Shown here: in pieces, positions 16,125 through 26,850 of the stretch | Position numbering within the stretch: position 1 is the first letter of the stretch | Layout: each line of letters starts with the position of its first letter | Program-made: the position numbers and the translations under genes | Notes under the pieces: generated by a model | The model's database searches: none | What the model was told of the DNA's origin: nothing | What the model saw: the letters and a program-made list of their open reading frames with translations, nothing else | From: Salinilacustrithrix flava | GTDB taxonomy: Bacteria; Actinomycetota; Acidimicrobiia; Acidimicrobiales; Salinilacustritrichaceae | Length of the DNA: 64,000 nucleotides | NCBI RefSeq assembly: GCF_041228405.1 | Contig: NZ_CP133888.1 | Coordinates: 2,418,001 to 2,482,000 of the forward strand | Direction: 5' to 3'

Positions 16125-16835
16125 ATGGCAGCAGACCAGATCATCCTCACGGCCGAGACCGGGCGCCCCACCGGCTCCCGCTCCTCGCGCCGCCTCCGCG
16201 CCGAGGGCAAGATCCCCGCGGTCGTCTACGGCCTCGACACCGAGCCCAAGCCCATCGCCGTGGAGTGGAGCGAGCTGCGTGCCGCCCTGGTCACCGATGC
16301 CGGCATGAACGCCCTCATCGACCTCGACGTCGACGGCGAGAAGAAGCTGACGATGGTCTACGACATGCAGCGCCACCCGGTGCGCCGTGACGTCACCCAC
16401 GTCGACTTCATCCTCATCGACGTCAACAAGACCATCGACGTCGACGTGCCGATCGTGCTCGCCGACAGCGACGACGACCACCTCAAGGGCCTGGTCATCG
16501 ACCAGAACCTGTTCATGCTGGAGGTCTCGGCCAAGCCGGGCACCATCCCGAACGAGTTCCTGGTCGACCTGAGCTCCCTCACGGTGGACGAGCCCATCCG
16601 GGCCGGCCAGATCGAGCTGCCCGACGGTGTCGAGCTGCTCACCGATCCCGAGGACGCCGTCGTCGTCGCGTCGGTGCCCATGTCCGAAGAGGAGCTGCTG
16701 GCCGACGTCGAAGAGGTCGCCGGCGACGTGGACGAGCCCACGGAGGGCGAGGCCGCCGAGGGCGAGGACGGCGCCGAGGCCGAAGGCGGCGACGACGCCG
16801 AGGCCTCTGCCGACGAGGGCGGCGAGGAAGCCTGA
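16125..16835 (+). CDS. rplY: 50S ribosomal protein bL25, long (CTC/TL5) form
   Basis: 236 residues. It binds 5S rRNA. The N-terminal 5S-binding domain has GRPTGSRSSRRLRAEGKIPA and the conserved VVYG; the CTC beta domain follows (residues about 95-185, DVNKTIDVDVPIVLADSDDD onward). The last ~45 residues are a low-complexity acidic tail of Glu, Ala, Gly and Asp. Start ATG 16125 selected from the bL25 N-terminus (ADQIILTAETGRPTG). Its TGA overlaps the proposed CTG start of pth. Confidence 0.94.
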   Translation: MAADQIILTAETGRPTGSRSSRRLRAEGKIPAVVYGLDTEPKPIAVEWSELRAALVTDAGMNALIDLDVDGEKKLTMVYDMQRHPVRRDVTHVDFILIDVNKTIDVDVPIVLADSDDDHLKGLVIDQNLFMLEVSAKPGTIPNEFLVDLSSLTVDEPIRAGQIELPDGVELLTDPEDAVVVASVPMSEEELLADVEEVAGDVDEPTEGEAAEGEDGAEAEGGDDAEASADEGGEEA

Positions 16836-17458
16836 GCAGCCCGTTCGCCGAGGCTGCCGACCGGCGGGGCACCCCCGCCGACCTGTTGGTGATCGGCCTC
16901 GGCAACCCCGGGCTCCAGTACGCACGCACCCGCCACAACGTGGGCGCCGACTGCGTCGCGCTGCTGGCCGACCGCAACGGCGAGCGCCTCGCGCACTCGC
17001 GCAAGGAGCACGCCGAGGTCGCCGAGCTGCGACCGGCGCCCACGATGCGGCGCCTCGTCGTGGCGTTCCCCACCACGTACTACAACGAGGCGGGCCGAGC
17101 CGCCCGAGCCCTGGTGCTGCGCCACGGCATCGACGACCCCCGCAAGGTCGTGGTCGTCCACGACGAGCTGGACCTGCCGGTCGGCCGGCTCAAGGTGAAG
17201 GCCGGGGGCGGCCTGGCCGGCAACAAGGGCCTGCGCTCGATCAAGGCCAACCTGCAGACCGACGAGTTCCTTCGCATCCGCATCGGCGTGGACAAGCCGC
17301 CGAGCAGCCAGCAGGGCGCCGACCACGTGCTGCGCAAGCCGGGCAAGCGCGAGCGCGAGGAGCTCGACGTGTGCATCGCCGAGGCCGCCGACGCCGTCGA
17401 GGTGATCCTCGCCGACGGCATCGAGCGAGCCATGGAGCGCTACAACCGCAGGGAATGA
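16832..17458 (+). CDS. pth: Peptidyl-tRNA hydrolase, proposed CTG start
   Basis: 208 residues from CTG 16832. It frees tRNAs from dropped-off peptidyl-tRNA. Seen: VIGLGNPGLQYARTRHNVG with the catalytic His in RHNVG, FPTTYYNEAG, VVHDELDLPVGR with the catalytic Asp, and GGGLAGNKGLRS. No ATG, GTG or TTG lies upstream in frame until the core; TTG 16886 would begin at MVIGLGNPG and cut into the first beta strand. The residues before it (RRGTPADLL) look like real family sequence. A CTG codon overlapping the rplY stop as CTGA copies the ATGA/GTGA junctions elsewhere in the window. The fallback start is TTG 16886. Confidence 0.9.
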   Translation: MSSPFAEAADRRGTPADLLVIGLGNPGLQYARTRHNVGADCVALLADRNGERLAHSRKEHAEVAELRPAPTMRRLVVAFPTTYYNEAGRAARALVLRHGIDDPRKVVVVHDELDLPVGRLKVKAGGGLAGNKGLRSIKANLQTDEFLRIRIGVDKPPSSQQGADHVLRKPGKREREELDVCIAEAADAVEVILADGIERAMERYNRRE

Positions 17459-17476
17459 GTCGCTCGTCGGCCCGGA

Positions 17477-17482
17477 TAGCCT
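17477..17482 (+). promoter_or_regulatory. -10 element TAGCCT of mfd
   Basis: It ends seven bases before GTG 17490, supporting a leaderless mfd transcript independent of pth. Confidence 0.5.
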
Positions 17483-17489
17483 CGGGCGA

Positions 17490-20400
17490 GTGACTGCCGC
17501 CCCGTCGCTCGCCCCCACGGACGACCTGCGGCACCTCCCCACCGTCGCCCGGGACGAGCCCGGGCTGCTGGCCGTGCTCGGCCGCAAGGACGCGGTGCTG
17601 GCGGTGCCGGAACCGGCGCGCGCCCTGGTGGTCGCCGGCCTGGCGGCCCGCTCCACGCGGCGCCCCATCGTGGTCGCCACCGCGGCCACGGCCGACGCCG
17701 AACGCCTCGTGAACGACCTGCAGGCGCTGCTCGGTACCGACGCCGTCGAGCACTTCCCGGCTTGGGAGACCCTGCCCTTCGAGCGGGTCAGCCCCGCCAT
17801 CGAGACCATGGGCCGCCGGCTCAAGACCCTCCACCGCCTCGGCGCCGGACGCGACGATCCCGCGCAGCTGCCCGACGTGGTGGTCACGTCCGTGCGGGCG
17901 CTGATCCAGCGCCTCGCACCCGGCGTCGAGGACATCGAGCCCGTCTGCATCGCCAAGGGCGACGAGGTCGACATCGAGGGGCTGGTCACCAGCCTCGTCG
18001 AGTTCGGCTACCGGCGCGAGTACCAGGTCGAGCACCGCGGCGAGGTCGCCGTCCGCGGCTCCATCGTGGATGTGTTCCCCGCCACCGCCGACCGCCCCGT
18101 GCGCATCGACCTGTGGGGCGACGAGGTCGATCGCCTCACCGAGTTCTCGGTCACCGACCAGCGCACCACCGACGACGTCGACGCGGTCGAGATCCTGCCC
18201 TGTCGCGAGCTGCTGCCCACGGCGGCAGTCCGGGAGCGGGCCGAGGGCCTCGTCGCCCGCGAGCCCTGGGGCCGGGAGCAGTGGGAGCGCATCGCCGAGG
18301 GCCAGCTCTTCGACGGCATGGAGTCCTGGCTGCCCTGGCTGGCGCCGGAGGAGCGGGTGCTGGCCGACCTGCTGCCCGAGGACGCCCAGATCCTGCTGGT
18401 CGAGCCCCGCCGCATGCGCGACCGGGCCGCGGACTTCCTCGCCGAGGAGGCCGACCTGGCCCAGACCCTGGCCAAGACGTGGGGTGCGGTGTCCGACGGG
18501 GAGGCCCACGACTTCCCGCCGCTGCACCTGCCCTTCGAGCGGGTGCTGTCGCACGCCACCGCCGCCACCTGGCACCTGACCACCTCGCCCGAGGGTCCGG
18601 ACACGCCGACCGTGCAGGCGATGACGTTCCAGGTCGCGTCCGGCGACGAGGACCGTCGGCGGACCCAGCTCCGCGACCTTCGCGCCGACGGCTACCGCAT
18701 CGTCATCGCCGCCGACGGTGAGGGCTCCGCCGCCCGCCTGCGCGAGCTCGTCTCCGAGGCCGGGGTCGAGGCCGAGATCGTCGTCGCACCGCTGGAGCGG
18801 GGCTGCATCCTGCCGGGCGTCCGCCTGGCGCTGCTGGCCGAGTCCGACCTCACCGGTCGCCGGCGCAGCCACCGCAAGGCCAAGCGCCGCCGCCGCGACG
18901 CCCAGAAGTTCTTCGACGACCTCCAGGCCGGCGACCACGTGGTGCACCACCAGCACGGCGTCGCCCGCTACGGCGGCATGGTCAAGCGGGCGATCGGCGG
19001 TGTGGAGCGCGACTACCTCCTGCTCGAGTACCGCGACGGCGACAAGCTCTACGTGCCGTCGGACCAGATCGACGCCGTCCGCCACTACACCGGTGGCGAC
19101 GCGCCCTCGCTCACCCGCCTCGGGGGCGACGCCTGGTCCAAGACCAAGGCCCGCGTCCGCAGCGTGGTCAACGAGATCGCCCAGGAGCTGGTGGTGCTCT
19201 ACCAGAAGCGCCTGGCCGCCGGCGGCCACGCGTTCGCGGGGGACACCCCCTGGCAGCAGCAGTTCGAGGACGCGTTCCCCTACGAGCCCACGCCGGACCA
19301 GCTCCGCGCGGTCGAGGAGATCAAGGGCGACATGGAGATCGAGGCACCGATGGACCGCCTCGTCGTCGGCGACGTCGGCTTCGGCAAGACCGAGGTCGCG
19401 CTCCGGGCCGTGTTCAAGGCTGTCCAGGACGGCAAGCAGGTCGCCGTGCTCGTGCCCACCACGCTGCTCGCCCAGCAGCACTTCCAGACGTTCTCCGAGC
19501 GCTTCGCCGACTACCCGGTGCGGGTCGAGGTGCTGTCGCGCTTCCTCACCGCCGGCCAGGCCAAGGCGGTCATGGAGGGCTGCCGCACGGGTGCGGTCGA
19601 CATCGTGGTCGGCACGCACCGCCTGCTGAACAAGGACGTCTCCTTCCACGACCTCGGCCTGCTCGTGGTCGACGAGGAGCAGCGCTTCGGCGTGAAGCAC
19701 AAGGAGCGGATCAAGGAGTTCAAGCACGACGTCGACGTGCTCACCCTCACCGCCACGCCCATCCCGCGCACGCTCGAGATGAGCCTCACCGGCATCCGCG
19801 ACATGAGCCTGCTCGAGACGCCGCCGGCCGACCGCCAGCCGATCCTCACCTACGTCGGGGAGTTCGACGAGCGGGCCGTGGCCGAGGCGATCCGCCGCGA
19901 GCTGCTCCGCGAGGGCCAGGTCTTCTACGTCCACAACCGGGTGCGCGACATCGACCAGAAGGCCGAGGAGCTGCGCGAGATCGTGCCCGAGGCGCGCATC
20001 GCGGTGGCGCACGGCCAGATGGACGAGGGCACCCTCGAGCAGGTGGTCATCGACTTCTGGGAGGGCCGCTTCGACGTCCTCGTCTGCACCACGATCATCG
20101 AGTCCGGCATCGACATGCCGACGGTGAACACGCTGGTGGTCGAGCGCGCCGACCTGCTCGGCCTCGGTCAGCTCCACCAGATCCGCGGGCGCGTCGGACG
20201 CTCCGGCAGCCGGGCCTACGCCTACCTCTTCCACCCCCAGGACATGGTGCTGTCGGAGGAGGCCTACGAGCGGCTCCGCACCATCGGCGAGTCCACCGAG
20301 CTGGGCTCGGGGTTCAAGATCGCCATGCGCGACCTCGAGATCCGCGGTGCCGGCAACCTGCTCGGCACCGGGCAGTCCGGCCACATCGCCGCCGTCGGCT

Positions 20401-20921
20401 ACGACCTCTACTGCCAGATGGTCACCGAGGCGGTCGCCGAGCTGAAGGGCGAGCCGGTGCGCGAGCCGGCCGAGGTCAAGATCGAGACCCTCGAGCCCGC
20501 CCACCTGCCGCCCGCCTACGTCGAGCGCGAGGAGCTGCGCCTCGAGGCCTACCGGCGCCTCGCCGCCGTCACGACCGACGCCGAGGTGGACGACATCGCC
20601 CGGGAGTGGGAGGACCGCTACGGGCCGATCCCCGATCCGGCCAAGGCCCTGCTGTCGGTGGCGCGGCTGCGCGCCGAGTGCCACCGCGTGGGCGTCACCG
20701 AGGTCACCGTCGTCACCGGCGACGGGTTCATGGGTCCGGCGTACAAGGCCCGCCTCAGCCCGGTCCCGCTCAAGGCCAGCCAGCAGACCCGTCTCAAGCG
20801 CATCGCCCCCAAGGCGATCCACAAGCCCGACACCGGCCTGCTCGAGGTCCCGATGGCCAAGGGCTCGGACCCGACCGCCGACCTCGTCACCTTCCTGCGC
20901 CACCTCCTCCCGCCGGAGTAG
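17490..20921 (+). CDS. mfd: Transcription-repair coupling factor
   Basis: 1143 residues, GTG start. ATP-driven translocase that removes RNA polymerase stalled at DNA damage and recruits UvrA. N-terminal UvrB-like domains cover about 1-460 (EHFPAWETLPFERVSP), a CarD-like RNAP-interaction domain lies near 475-540 (DLQAGDHVVHHQHGVARYGG), and the RecG-like motor follows with Walker A GDVGFGKTEVA near 625-635, DEEQRFGVKHKERIK near 728 and TATPIPRTLEMSLTGIRD. The regulatory C-terminal domain is present (EAYRRLAAV to the end). Length and order are normal. Confidence 0.97.
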   Translation: MTAAPSLAPTDDLRHLPTVARDEPGLLAVLGRKDAVLAVPEPARALVVAGLAARSTRRPIVVATAATADAERLVNDLQALLGTDAVEHFPAWETLPFERVSPAIETMGRRLKTLHRLGAGRDDPAQLPDVVVTSVRALIQRLAPGVEDIEPVCIAKGDEVDIEGLVTSLVEFGYRREYQVEHRGEVAVRGSIVDVFPATADRPVRIDLWGDEVDRLTEFSVTDQRTTDDVDAVEILPCRELLPTAAVRERAEGLVAREPWGREQWERIAEGQLFDGMESWLPWLAPEERVLADLLPEDAQILLVEPRRMRDRAADFLAEEADLAQTLAKTWGAVSDGEAHDFPPLHLPFERVLSHATAATWHLTTSPEGPDTPTVQAMTFQVASGDEDRRRTQLRDLRADGYRIVIAADGEGSAARLRELVSEAGVEAEIVVAPLERGCILPGVRLALLAESDLTGRRRSHRKAKRRRRDAQKFFDDLQAGDHVVHHQHGVARYGGMVKRAIGGVERDYLLLEYRDGDKLYVPSDQIDAVRHYTGGDAPSLTRLGGDAWSKTKARVRSVVNEIAQELVVLYQKRLAAGGHAFAGDTPWQQQFEDAFPYEPTPDQLRAVEEIKGDMEIEAPMDRLVVGDVGFGKTEVALRAVFKAVQDGKQVAVLVPTTLLAQQHFQTFSERFADYPVRVEVLSRFLTAGQAKAVMEGCRTGAVDIVVGTHRLLNKDVSFHDLGLLVVDEEQRFGVKHKERIKEFKHDVDVLTLTATPIPRTLEMSLTGIRDMSLLETPPADRQPILTYVGEFDERAVAEAIRRELLREGQVFYVHNRVRDIDQKAEELREIVPEARIAVAHGQMDEGTLEQVVIDFWEGRFDVLVCTTIIESGIDMPTVNTLVVERADLLGLGQLHQIRGRVGRSGSRAYAYLFHPQDMVLSEEAYERLRTIGESTELGSGFKIAMRDLEIRGAGNLLGTGQSGHIAAVGYDLYCQMVTEAVAELKGEPVREPAEVKIETLEPAHLPPAYVEREELRLEAYRRLAAVTTDAEVDDIAREWEDRYGPIPDPAKALLSVARLRAECHRVGVTEVTVVTGDGFMGPAYKARLSPVPLKASQQTRLKRIAPKAIHKPDTGLLEVPMAKGSDPTADLVTFLRHLLPPE

Positions 20922-20949
20922 CGGTTCACCCGGAGCTCGGCGCGGCTCC

Positions 20950-20955
20950 TAGCAT
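20950..20955 (+). promoter_or_regulatory. -10 element TAGCAT of the SurA-like gene
   Basis: It ends eight bases before GTG 20964. Confidence 0.5.
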
Positions 20956-20963
20956 CGGCGATC

Positions 20964-21635
20964 GTGCGCACCACCCGCCGCCCCCGCCTCCTGCCCGCCC
21001 TGGCGCTGCTCGCGCTGAGCCTGGTCGCCGGCGCCTGCGCCGGTGACGGCGAGCTCGGTGGCCCCACCATCGGCGGCACCCCGGCGGCCACGGTCGGCGA
21101 CACCACCATCTCGAGCAGCGACCTCGCCGCCGAGGTCGAGGACTGGGCGGCGAACCCGGCCATGCTCCAGGCCATCGGCGTGCCCGACATCGGCAGCGAG
21201 GGCCGCCGGGCCTCGGCGTTGGTGTCCTTCGTGCTCTCCCACCGCATCGTCTCCGAGCAGGCCCGCACCATGCTGGCCGACGCACGCGACCTCGCCGCCG
21301 ACAACGAGGTCGACCTCGCCGCCGCCGGTGTCAGCGGCGAAGCGCTCGCCGATCCGGACGACGGCGAGATCGACGGCATCCTCGCCCAGCTCGACCAGCA
21401 GTTCACCAGCCCCGACGGCCAGCGGATCTTCGGCGAGTACCCCGACGAGTTCCGTCGGCGCCTCGCCACCGACCTCGCCTTCCAGGAGCGGCTGCCGTTC
21501 CCCCTCCAGCTCGGCGTCGAGGCCCCCGAGGTGTCGGTGAACCCGAAGTTCGGCACCACCGAGGTGCTGCAGGGCGGCATCGTCCAGGTCGTCGGTCCGG
21601 TCGGCCCCCGCCCGGCCCCGCTCACCGGAGCCTGA
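20964..21635 (+). CDS. SurA-like lipoprotein
   Basis: 223 residues, GTG start. The signal peptide ends in VAGAC with the lipid-carrying Cys near residue 26. The mature part has a short beta strand (PAATVGDTTISSSDL) followed by long amphipathic helices, the pattern of the SurA N-terminal chaperone domain; no parvulin PPIase domain is present. A SurA-like lipoprotein between mfd and mazG is the standard actinobacterial order. It probably assists folding of exported proteins. Confidence 0.75.
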   Translation: MRTTRRPRLLPALALLALSLVAGACAGDGELGGPTIGGTPAATVGDTTISSSDLAAEVEDWAANPAMLQAIGVPDIGSEGRRASALVSFVLSHRIVSEQARTMLADARDLAADNEVDLAAAGVSGEALADPDDGEIDGILAQLDQQFTSPDGQRIFGEYPDEFRRRLATDLAFQERLPFPLQLGVEAPEVSVNPKFGTTEVLQGGIVQVVGPVGPRPAPLTGA

Positions 21636-21638
21636 GCC

Positions 21639-22970
21639 GTGGCTGGCCCGGCCCCCCGGTCGGCCCGGCCCCGCATCGCGGTGGTCGGCCTCGGCCCGGC
21701 CGGCCCCGACCTCACCACCGTCGGCGCCGCCGCCCGGCTCGCCGCCGCGCCCGTCCGGTTCCTCCGCACCCACCGCCACCCGGCGGCCGGACCGTGGTCG
21801 GCGGACCCGTCCTTCGACCACCACTACGAATCCGCCGCCACCTTCGACGACGTCTACGCCTCCATCGTCGAGGACCTCGTCGCCGCGGCCGCTCGCCACG
21901 GCGAGGTCGCCTACGCCGTGCCCGGCTCGCCCCACGTCCTCGAGCGTGCGGTCGCCGCCCTGCTGGTCGACGAGCGCATCGAGGTCGAGCTCGTGCCGGG
22001 CATGTCCTTCCTGGACCTCGCCTGGGCGCACCTCGGCGTCGATCCGGTCGAGGCCGGTGTCCGGCTCGTCGACGGCCACCGCTTCGCCATCGATGCCGCG
22101 GGTGCGACCGGCCCGCTCCTGGTCGCCCACTGCCACGCCAACCACGTGCTCTCGGACCTGAAGCTGGCCTTCGAGGACGACGAGCCCGAGTCCGCCGTCG
22201 TCCTGCAGCGCCTCGGTCTGCCCGACCAGCACGTGGTCGAGGTGGCCTGGGCCGACCTCGACCGCGCCGTCGAGGCCGACCACCTCACCTCCGTGTTCAT
22301 CCCGGCGGTCGGCACACCGGTCGCCGCCGAGCTCGTGCGCTTCACCGAGCTGGTGCGCACGCTGCGCGAGCAGTGCCCGTGGGACCGGGAGCAGACGCAT
22401 GCCAGCCTCACCCGGTACGTGGTGGAGGAGACCTACGAGGTCGTGGAGGCCATCGGGGCCTACGACCCGGAGACGGGCGACGGCGTCGAGCACCTCGAGG
22501 AGGAGCTGGGCGACCTGCTCTTCCAGGTCGTGTTCCACGCCACGATCGCAGCCGAGTCCGGGGCGTTCACCCTGGCCGACGTGGCCCGGGGCATCCACGA
22601 CAAGCTCCACCGGCGCCACCCCCACGTGTTCGGCGACGCCGCCGACGACCACGGTTCGATCACCCGGACCTGGGAGGAGATCAAGCGGGCGGAGAAGGGT
22701 CGGGGTTCGGTGATGGAGGGCATCCCCAAGGCCCTGCCGTCGCTGCTCTACGCCCACAAGGTGCTGTCGAAGGCCGAGCGACTCGGCGCGCCGGTGCCCG
22801 CACCGGCCGACCCCGCCGCCGTCCACCCCGACGGTGAGCTCGGCGCCGCGCTGCTCGCCCTGGTGGCCCACGCTCGGGCCCGGGGCATCGACGCCGAGGC
22901 CGCGCTGCGCGCCGCCACCGACCGGCTCCGCGACGCGGCCATGGAGCTCGAGGCAGCCGACGAGGGCTGA
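21639..22970 (+). CDS. mazG: MazG NTP pyrophosphohydrolase with N-terminal methylase-like domain
   Basis: 443 residues, GTG start three bases after the previous stop. Residues 1-220 resemble a tetrapyrrole/SAM methylase fold (VVGLGPAGPDLTTVGAA, YAVPGSPHVLERAV), as in Bacillus YabN. Residues about 235-440 are MazG, with CPWDREQTHASLTRYVVEE, EELGDLLFQVVFH with the metal-binding glutamates, and RRHPHVFGD. MazG hydrolyses NTPs to NMP and PPi, clearing aberrant nucleotides. It converges on the 818-residue orphan gene with a three-base gap. Confidence 0.93.
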   Translation: MAGPAPRSARPRIAVVGLGPAGPDLTTVGAAARLAAAPVRFLRTHRHPAAGPWSADPSFDHHYESAATFDDVYASIVEDLVAAAARHGEVAYAVPGSPHVLERAVAALLVDERIEVELVPGMSFLDLAWAHLGVDPVEAGVRLVDGHRFAIDAAGATGPLLVAHCHANHVLSDLKLAFEDDEPESAVVLQRLGLPDQHVVEVAWADLDRAVEADHLTSVFIPAVGTPVAAELVRFTELVRTLREQCPWDREQTHASLTRYVVEETYEVVEAIGAYDPETGDGVEHLEEELGDLLFQVVFHATIAAESGAFTLADVARGIHDKLHRRHPHVFGDAADDHGSITRTWEEIKRAEKGRGSVMEGIPKALPSLLYAHKVLSKAERLGAPVPAPADPAAVHPDGELGAALLALVAHARARGIDAEAALRAATDRLRDAAMELEAADEG

Positions 22971-22973
22971 CGC

Positions 22974-25430
22974 CTACCGGTCGAGCTCGACCAGCTCGTC
23001 GAGCACGGCGACGGCGTCCTCGCCGAGGGTGCCGGTCAGCGCCGCCACCGCGTCCAGCGCCGCGGCCTCGGCCTCGGCCTCGCTCGCACCCCTGGCGAGG
23101 GCCTCGGCGGCGACCCGCGCGATGACCCCGCGACCGGCGATGCTGCACGCCTCGCGCGTCACCGACGCCACGACGGCGCGGCTGACCAGCTCCGGCGCCC
23201 GGGCGGCCCACTCGCCGACCTGGTCCCGAGCCATCTGGATGGCCTCGTCGCACAGCGAGGGGCCGAGCACCGCCCGGGTCTCCTCCACGGCCCGCAACCA
23301 GTCCTGCCCGCCGTCGACGGTGGCGCACGCCGCCATCGCCTTGTCCCAGTAGTCGCTCTCGTCGTCGCCCACGAGCAGCAGCCGGGCGATGGTGTCGCGG
23401 GCGGTCGTGTCGATGTCGTCGAGCAGCATGTCGAGGGCGATGTCGTCGTCGTCGGCCAGGATCTCCTGGAGGGTGCGGCGCAGCGTGGTCCGCACCGAGA
23501 ACGTGGACTCGTGGTGCACGAAGGCCTCCGCCGCCGCCCAGCCGGTGCGCCACGCCGTCGCCGCGACCTCGGCCAGCGCCGTGGACCAGACCTCGTCGCC
23601 GAGCCCGCGCGTCGAGGTCTCGACCTCGACGCGGTGGTCCGGATCCCGCGAGAGCTCCATCACCCGCTGGTCGGTGGCGAAGGTCAACGAGCCGGGCACC
23701 CCGTGGACCACGGCCTCGGCGATGGCGGCCCCGCCCGAGCGCTGGCAGACGTCCTCCCAGATCTCCCAGGCCAGGGCATCCACGAGGTCGGCGCGCTCGC
23801 CGGCGATGGCGCGGGTGGTCTCGAGGCGCCGGCTGGCGGTGCCGATGGCGTTGCCGAGCAGGTGCACGCCCCGCACCAGCTGGGTGTCGGTGGCGATCGA
23901 CTCCAGCGTGCGGAGGCGATCGGCCGACTCGCTGAGGCCCGCGGCGCCCAACCACGTCGATGCGTGGAGGCGCAGCAGCCGGTCGGCCAGCACCCACGAG
24001 CGCCGCTGCTCGATGGCGGCGTCGGCGCGACCGGTCGCCGCCAGGCGGGACGCCCGGTCCCGCAGGGTCTGGCGCAGCGGGTCATCGATGCCGGCGGCCA
24101 GCTCCCGCGCGTAGACGCGCAGCACCGGCGCGACGTTCGCCGGATCGTCGGAGTGCGGCTCGCCCGCCAGCCAGGCGGCCAGCTCCAGCACGGAGAGCCG
24201 GCTGCCCCGACGTGGGTGGGAGTGCGGCTCGATCACGATCGTCGACAGATCGGGCAGCCCGGTGGCCCATGCCTCATCACCGGCCCCGGCGCCGGCTGGG
24301 GCGGTCGGGTCGGCAGAGGCGCCTGCGTCGGCCAGCTCGTCGTCGAGGTCGGCGTCGCGCACGAGCAGCGGCGCGAGCAGCTGCCAGCCTTCGCGCCGGA
24401 CCTCGTCGCGCAGCGCCGTCGCCGGCAGCCAGTCCTCCGGTTCGCCCAGCGCCAGCTCCCACCGGTCGTCGCCGATGGGGCGCAGGTCCCGGCCCTCGTC
24501 GCCGAGCGCCGCCACGTGACCGGGGCCGAGCACCTGGAAGGCGAACACCTCGGGGATCCGTCGATCCACCAGGCGGCCGGCCACCCGGTTCGGCGACGCC
24601 CCCGACTCGTCGGCCCACGGCGCGCTCGACAGGCCGGTGCCGAGGCCGCCGAAGGTGTCCTCGAAGTCGAGGCAGGCGTACGCGACGCGGTCCTCGGCCC
24701 GTCCGTGCGATGCGGCTGCGGCGTGGTCGCGCGCCACGTCGGCCAGGAGCTCGAAGCGGGCGAGCAGCCCGGCGTCGTCGCAGCGCGGCCCACCCGCCGC
24801 CACGGCGACGTGGGGGGCGACGCCGAAGGTGATCGAGGCCGTGCGCACGCGCCCGGCCACGTCGCCGGTGACGACGTCGCACCACGCGCGGGCTCGGGCG
24901 CAGCCGTGCAGGATGCCCGCTGCCTCCTTGACCATCACCGACGCCTCGACGCCGAGCACCCGGAGCCGGACCACGGTCTCGGGGTCCTGGTCGCCGAACA
25001 CCCACTCGGCGGCGAGGTCGATCCAGCCGGCGGGGAGGTGGCCGGCCCTGCCCCGCGGGCTCGGGAAGAGGCGCAGCACGACGGCGCGGGGGCAGTCGTC
25101 GAGATCGGCCAGGCCGTCCACCTCGCACAGGACAGCGGCGCCGCGCTCGAAGCCGGCCTCGGCGACCAGGTCGTCCACGATGTCGGCCACGCGCCGGCGG
25201 GTGAGCGGGTCGGTGGGCAGGTCGTCGAGGCGCACGATCGGGCCGTCGGGCAGGGGAGCGACCGGCGACGTGCGAAGGGGGACCACCCCGTCGCGCACGG
25301 TGCTGCGGACGGCATCGGCGACCTGACGCAGGACGTCGACGCCCCGTGCGACGTCCCGGGTGCGCAGGTGCAGCGCGAACGACCCGGCGACGGCGTCCAG
25401 CTCGTCCAGCAGGGAGTCGGCCGTGGTCAC
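22974..25430 (-). CDS. Large protein of unknown function (818 residues)
   Basis: I do not recognise this protein. GTG 25430 is chosen because TAGGAT ends eight bases upstream. There is no signal peptide or membrane segment; it is acidic and Ala/Asp-rich, with a mixed alpha/beta N-terminal third and a strongly helical C-terminal half (long Leu/Ala/Arg runs such as SADRLRTLESIATDTQLVRG). Landmarks are VRLDDLPTDPLTRRRVADIV near 75-95, IDLAAEWVFGDQDPETVVRL and FATDQRVMELSRDPDHRVEV. A low-complexity Ala/Gly/Asp stretch near 370-385 suggests a two-part protein. It lies alone on the minus strand between mazG and eno. Confidence 0.75.
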   Translation of the reverse strand: MTTADSLLDELDAVAGSFALHLRTRDVARGVDVLRQVADAVRSTVRDGVVPLRTSPVAPLPDGPIVRLDDLPTDPLTRRRVADIVDDLVAEAGFERGAAVLCEVDGLADLDDCPRAVVLRLFPSPRGRAGHLPAGWIDLAAEWVFGDQDPETVVRLRVLGVEASVMVKEAAGILHGCARARAWCDVVTGDVAGRVRTASITFGVAPHVAVAAGGPRCDDAGLLARFELLADVARDHAAAASHGRAEDRVAYACLDFEDTFGGLGTGLSSAPWADESGASPNRVAGRLVDRRIPEVFAFQVLGPGHVAALGDEGRDLRPIGDDRWELALGEPEDWLPATALRDEVRREGWQLLAPLLVRDADLDDELADAGASADPTAPAGAGAGDEAWATGLPDLSTIVIEPHSHPRRGSRLSVLELAAWLAGEPHSDDPANVAPVLRVYARELAAGIDDPLRQTLRDRASRLAATGRADAAIEQRRSWVLADRLLRLHASTWLGAAGLSESADRLRTLESIATDTQLVRGVHLLGNAIGTASRRLETTRAIAGERADLVDALAWEIWEDVCQRSGGAAIAEAVVHGVPGSLTFATDQRVMELSRDPDHRVEVETSTRGLGDEVWSTALAEVAATAWRTGWAAAEAFVHHESTFSVRTTLRRTLQEILADDDDIALDMLLDDIDTTARDTIARLLLVGDDESDYWDKAMAACATVDGGQDWLRAVEETRAVLGPSLCDEAIQMARDQVGEWAARAPELVSRAVVASVTREACSIAGRGVIARVAAEALARGASEAEAEAAALDAVAALTGTLGEDAVAVLDELVELDR

Positions 25431-25438
25431 CGGCGGGG

Positions 25439-25444
25439 ATCCTA
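25439..25444 (-). promoter_or_regulatory. -10 element TAGGAT of the 818-residue gene
   Basis: On the minus strand it ends eight bases before GTG 25430, which fixes the start far inside the longer open frame. Confidence 0.5.
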
Positions 25445-25479
25445 CGTCCGGGCCCGGGGCGGACATCCGGTCGTGATCC

Positions 25480-25508
25480 TTCCGAGTCCATTTCCCCAGC
25501 GGTAACGT
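25480..25508 (+). promoter_or_regulatory. Promoter of eno
   Basis: TTCCGA (25480-25485) and TAACGT (25503-25508) are 17 bases apart. A leader of about 45 bases follows, with GAGAGAG shortly before the ATG. Confidence 0.5.
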
Positions 25509-25560
25509 TCCCCACACCAGCAACAGGTCCAACACGCGCACCCGACCGGCGAGAGAGCAC

Positions 25561-26846
<1,286 letters not shown>

Positions 26847-26850
<4 letters not shown>

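Noticed and set aside
17241..20903. 1220-codon minus-strand open frame over mfd
   Set aside because: High-GC third-position shadow of mfd, with no motifs of its own.
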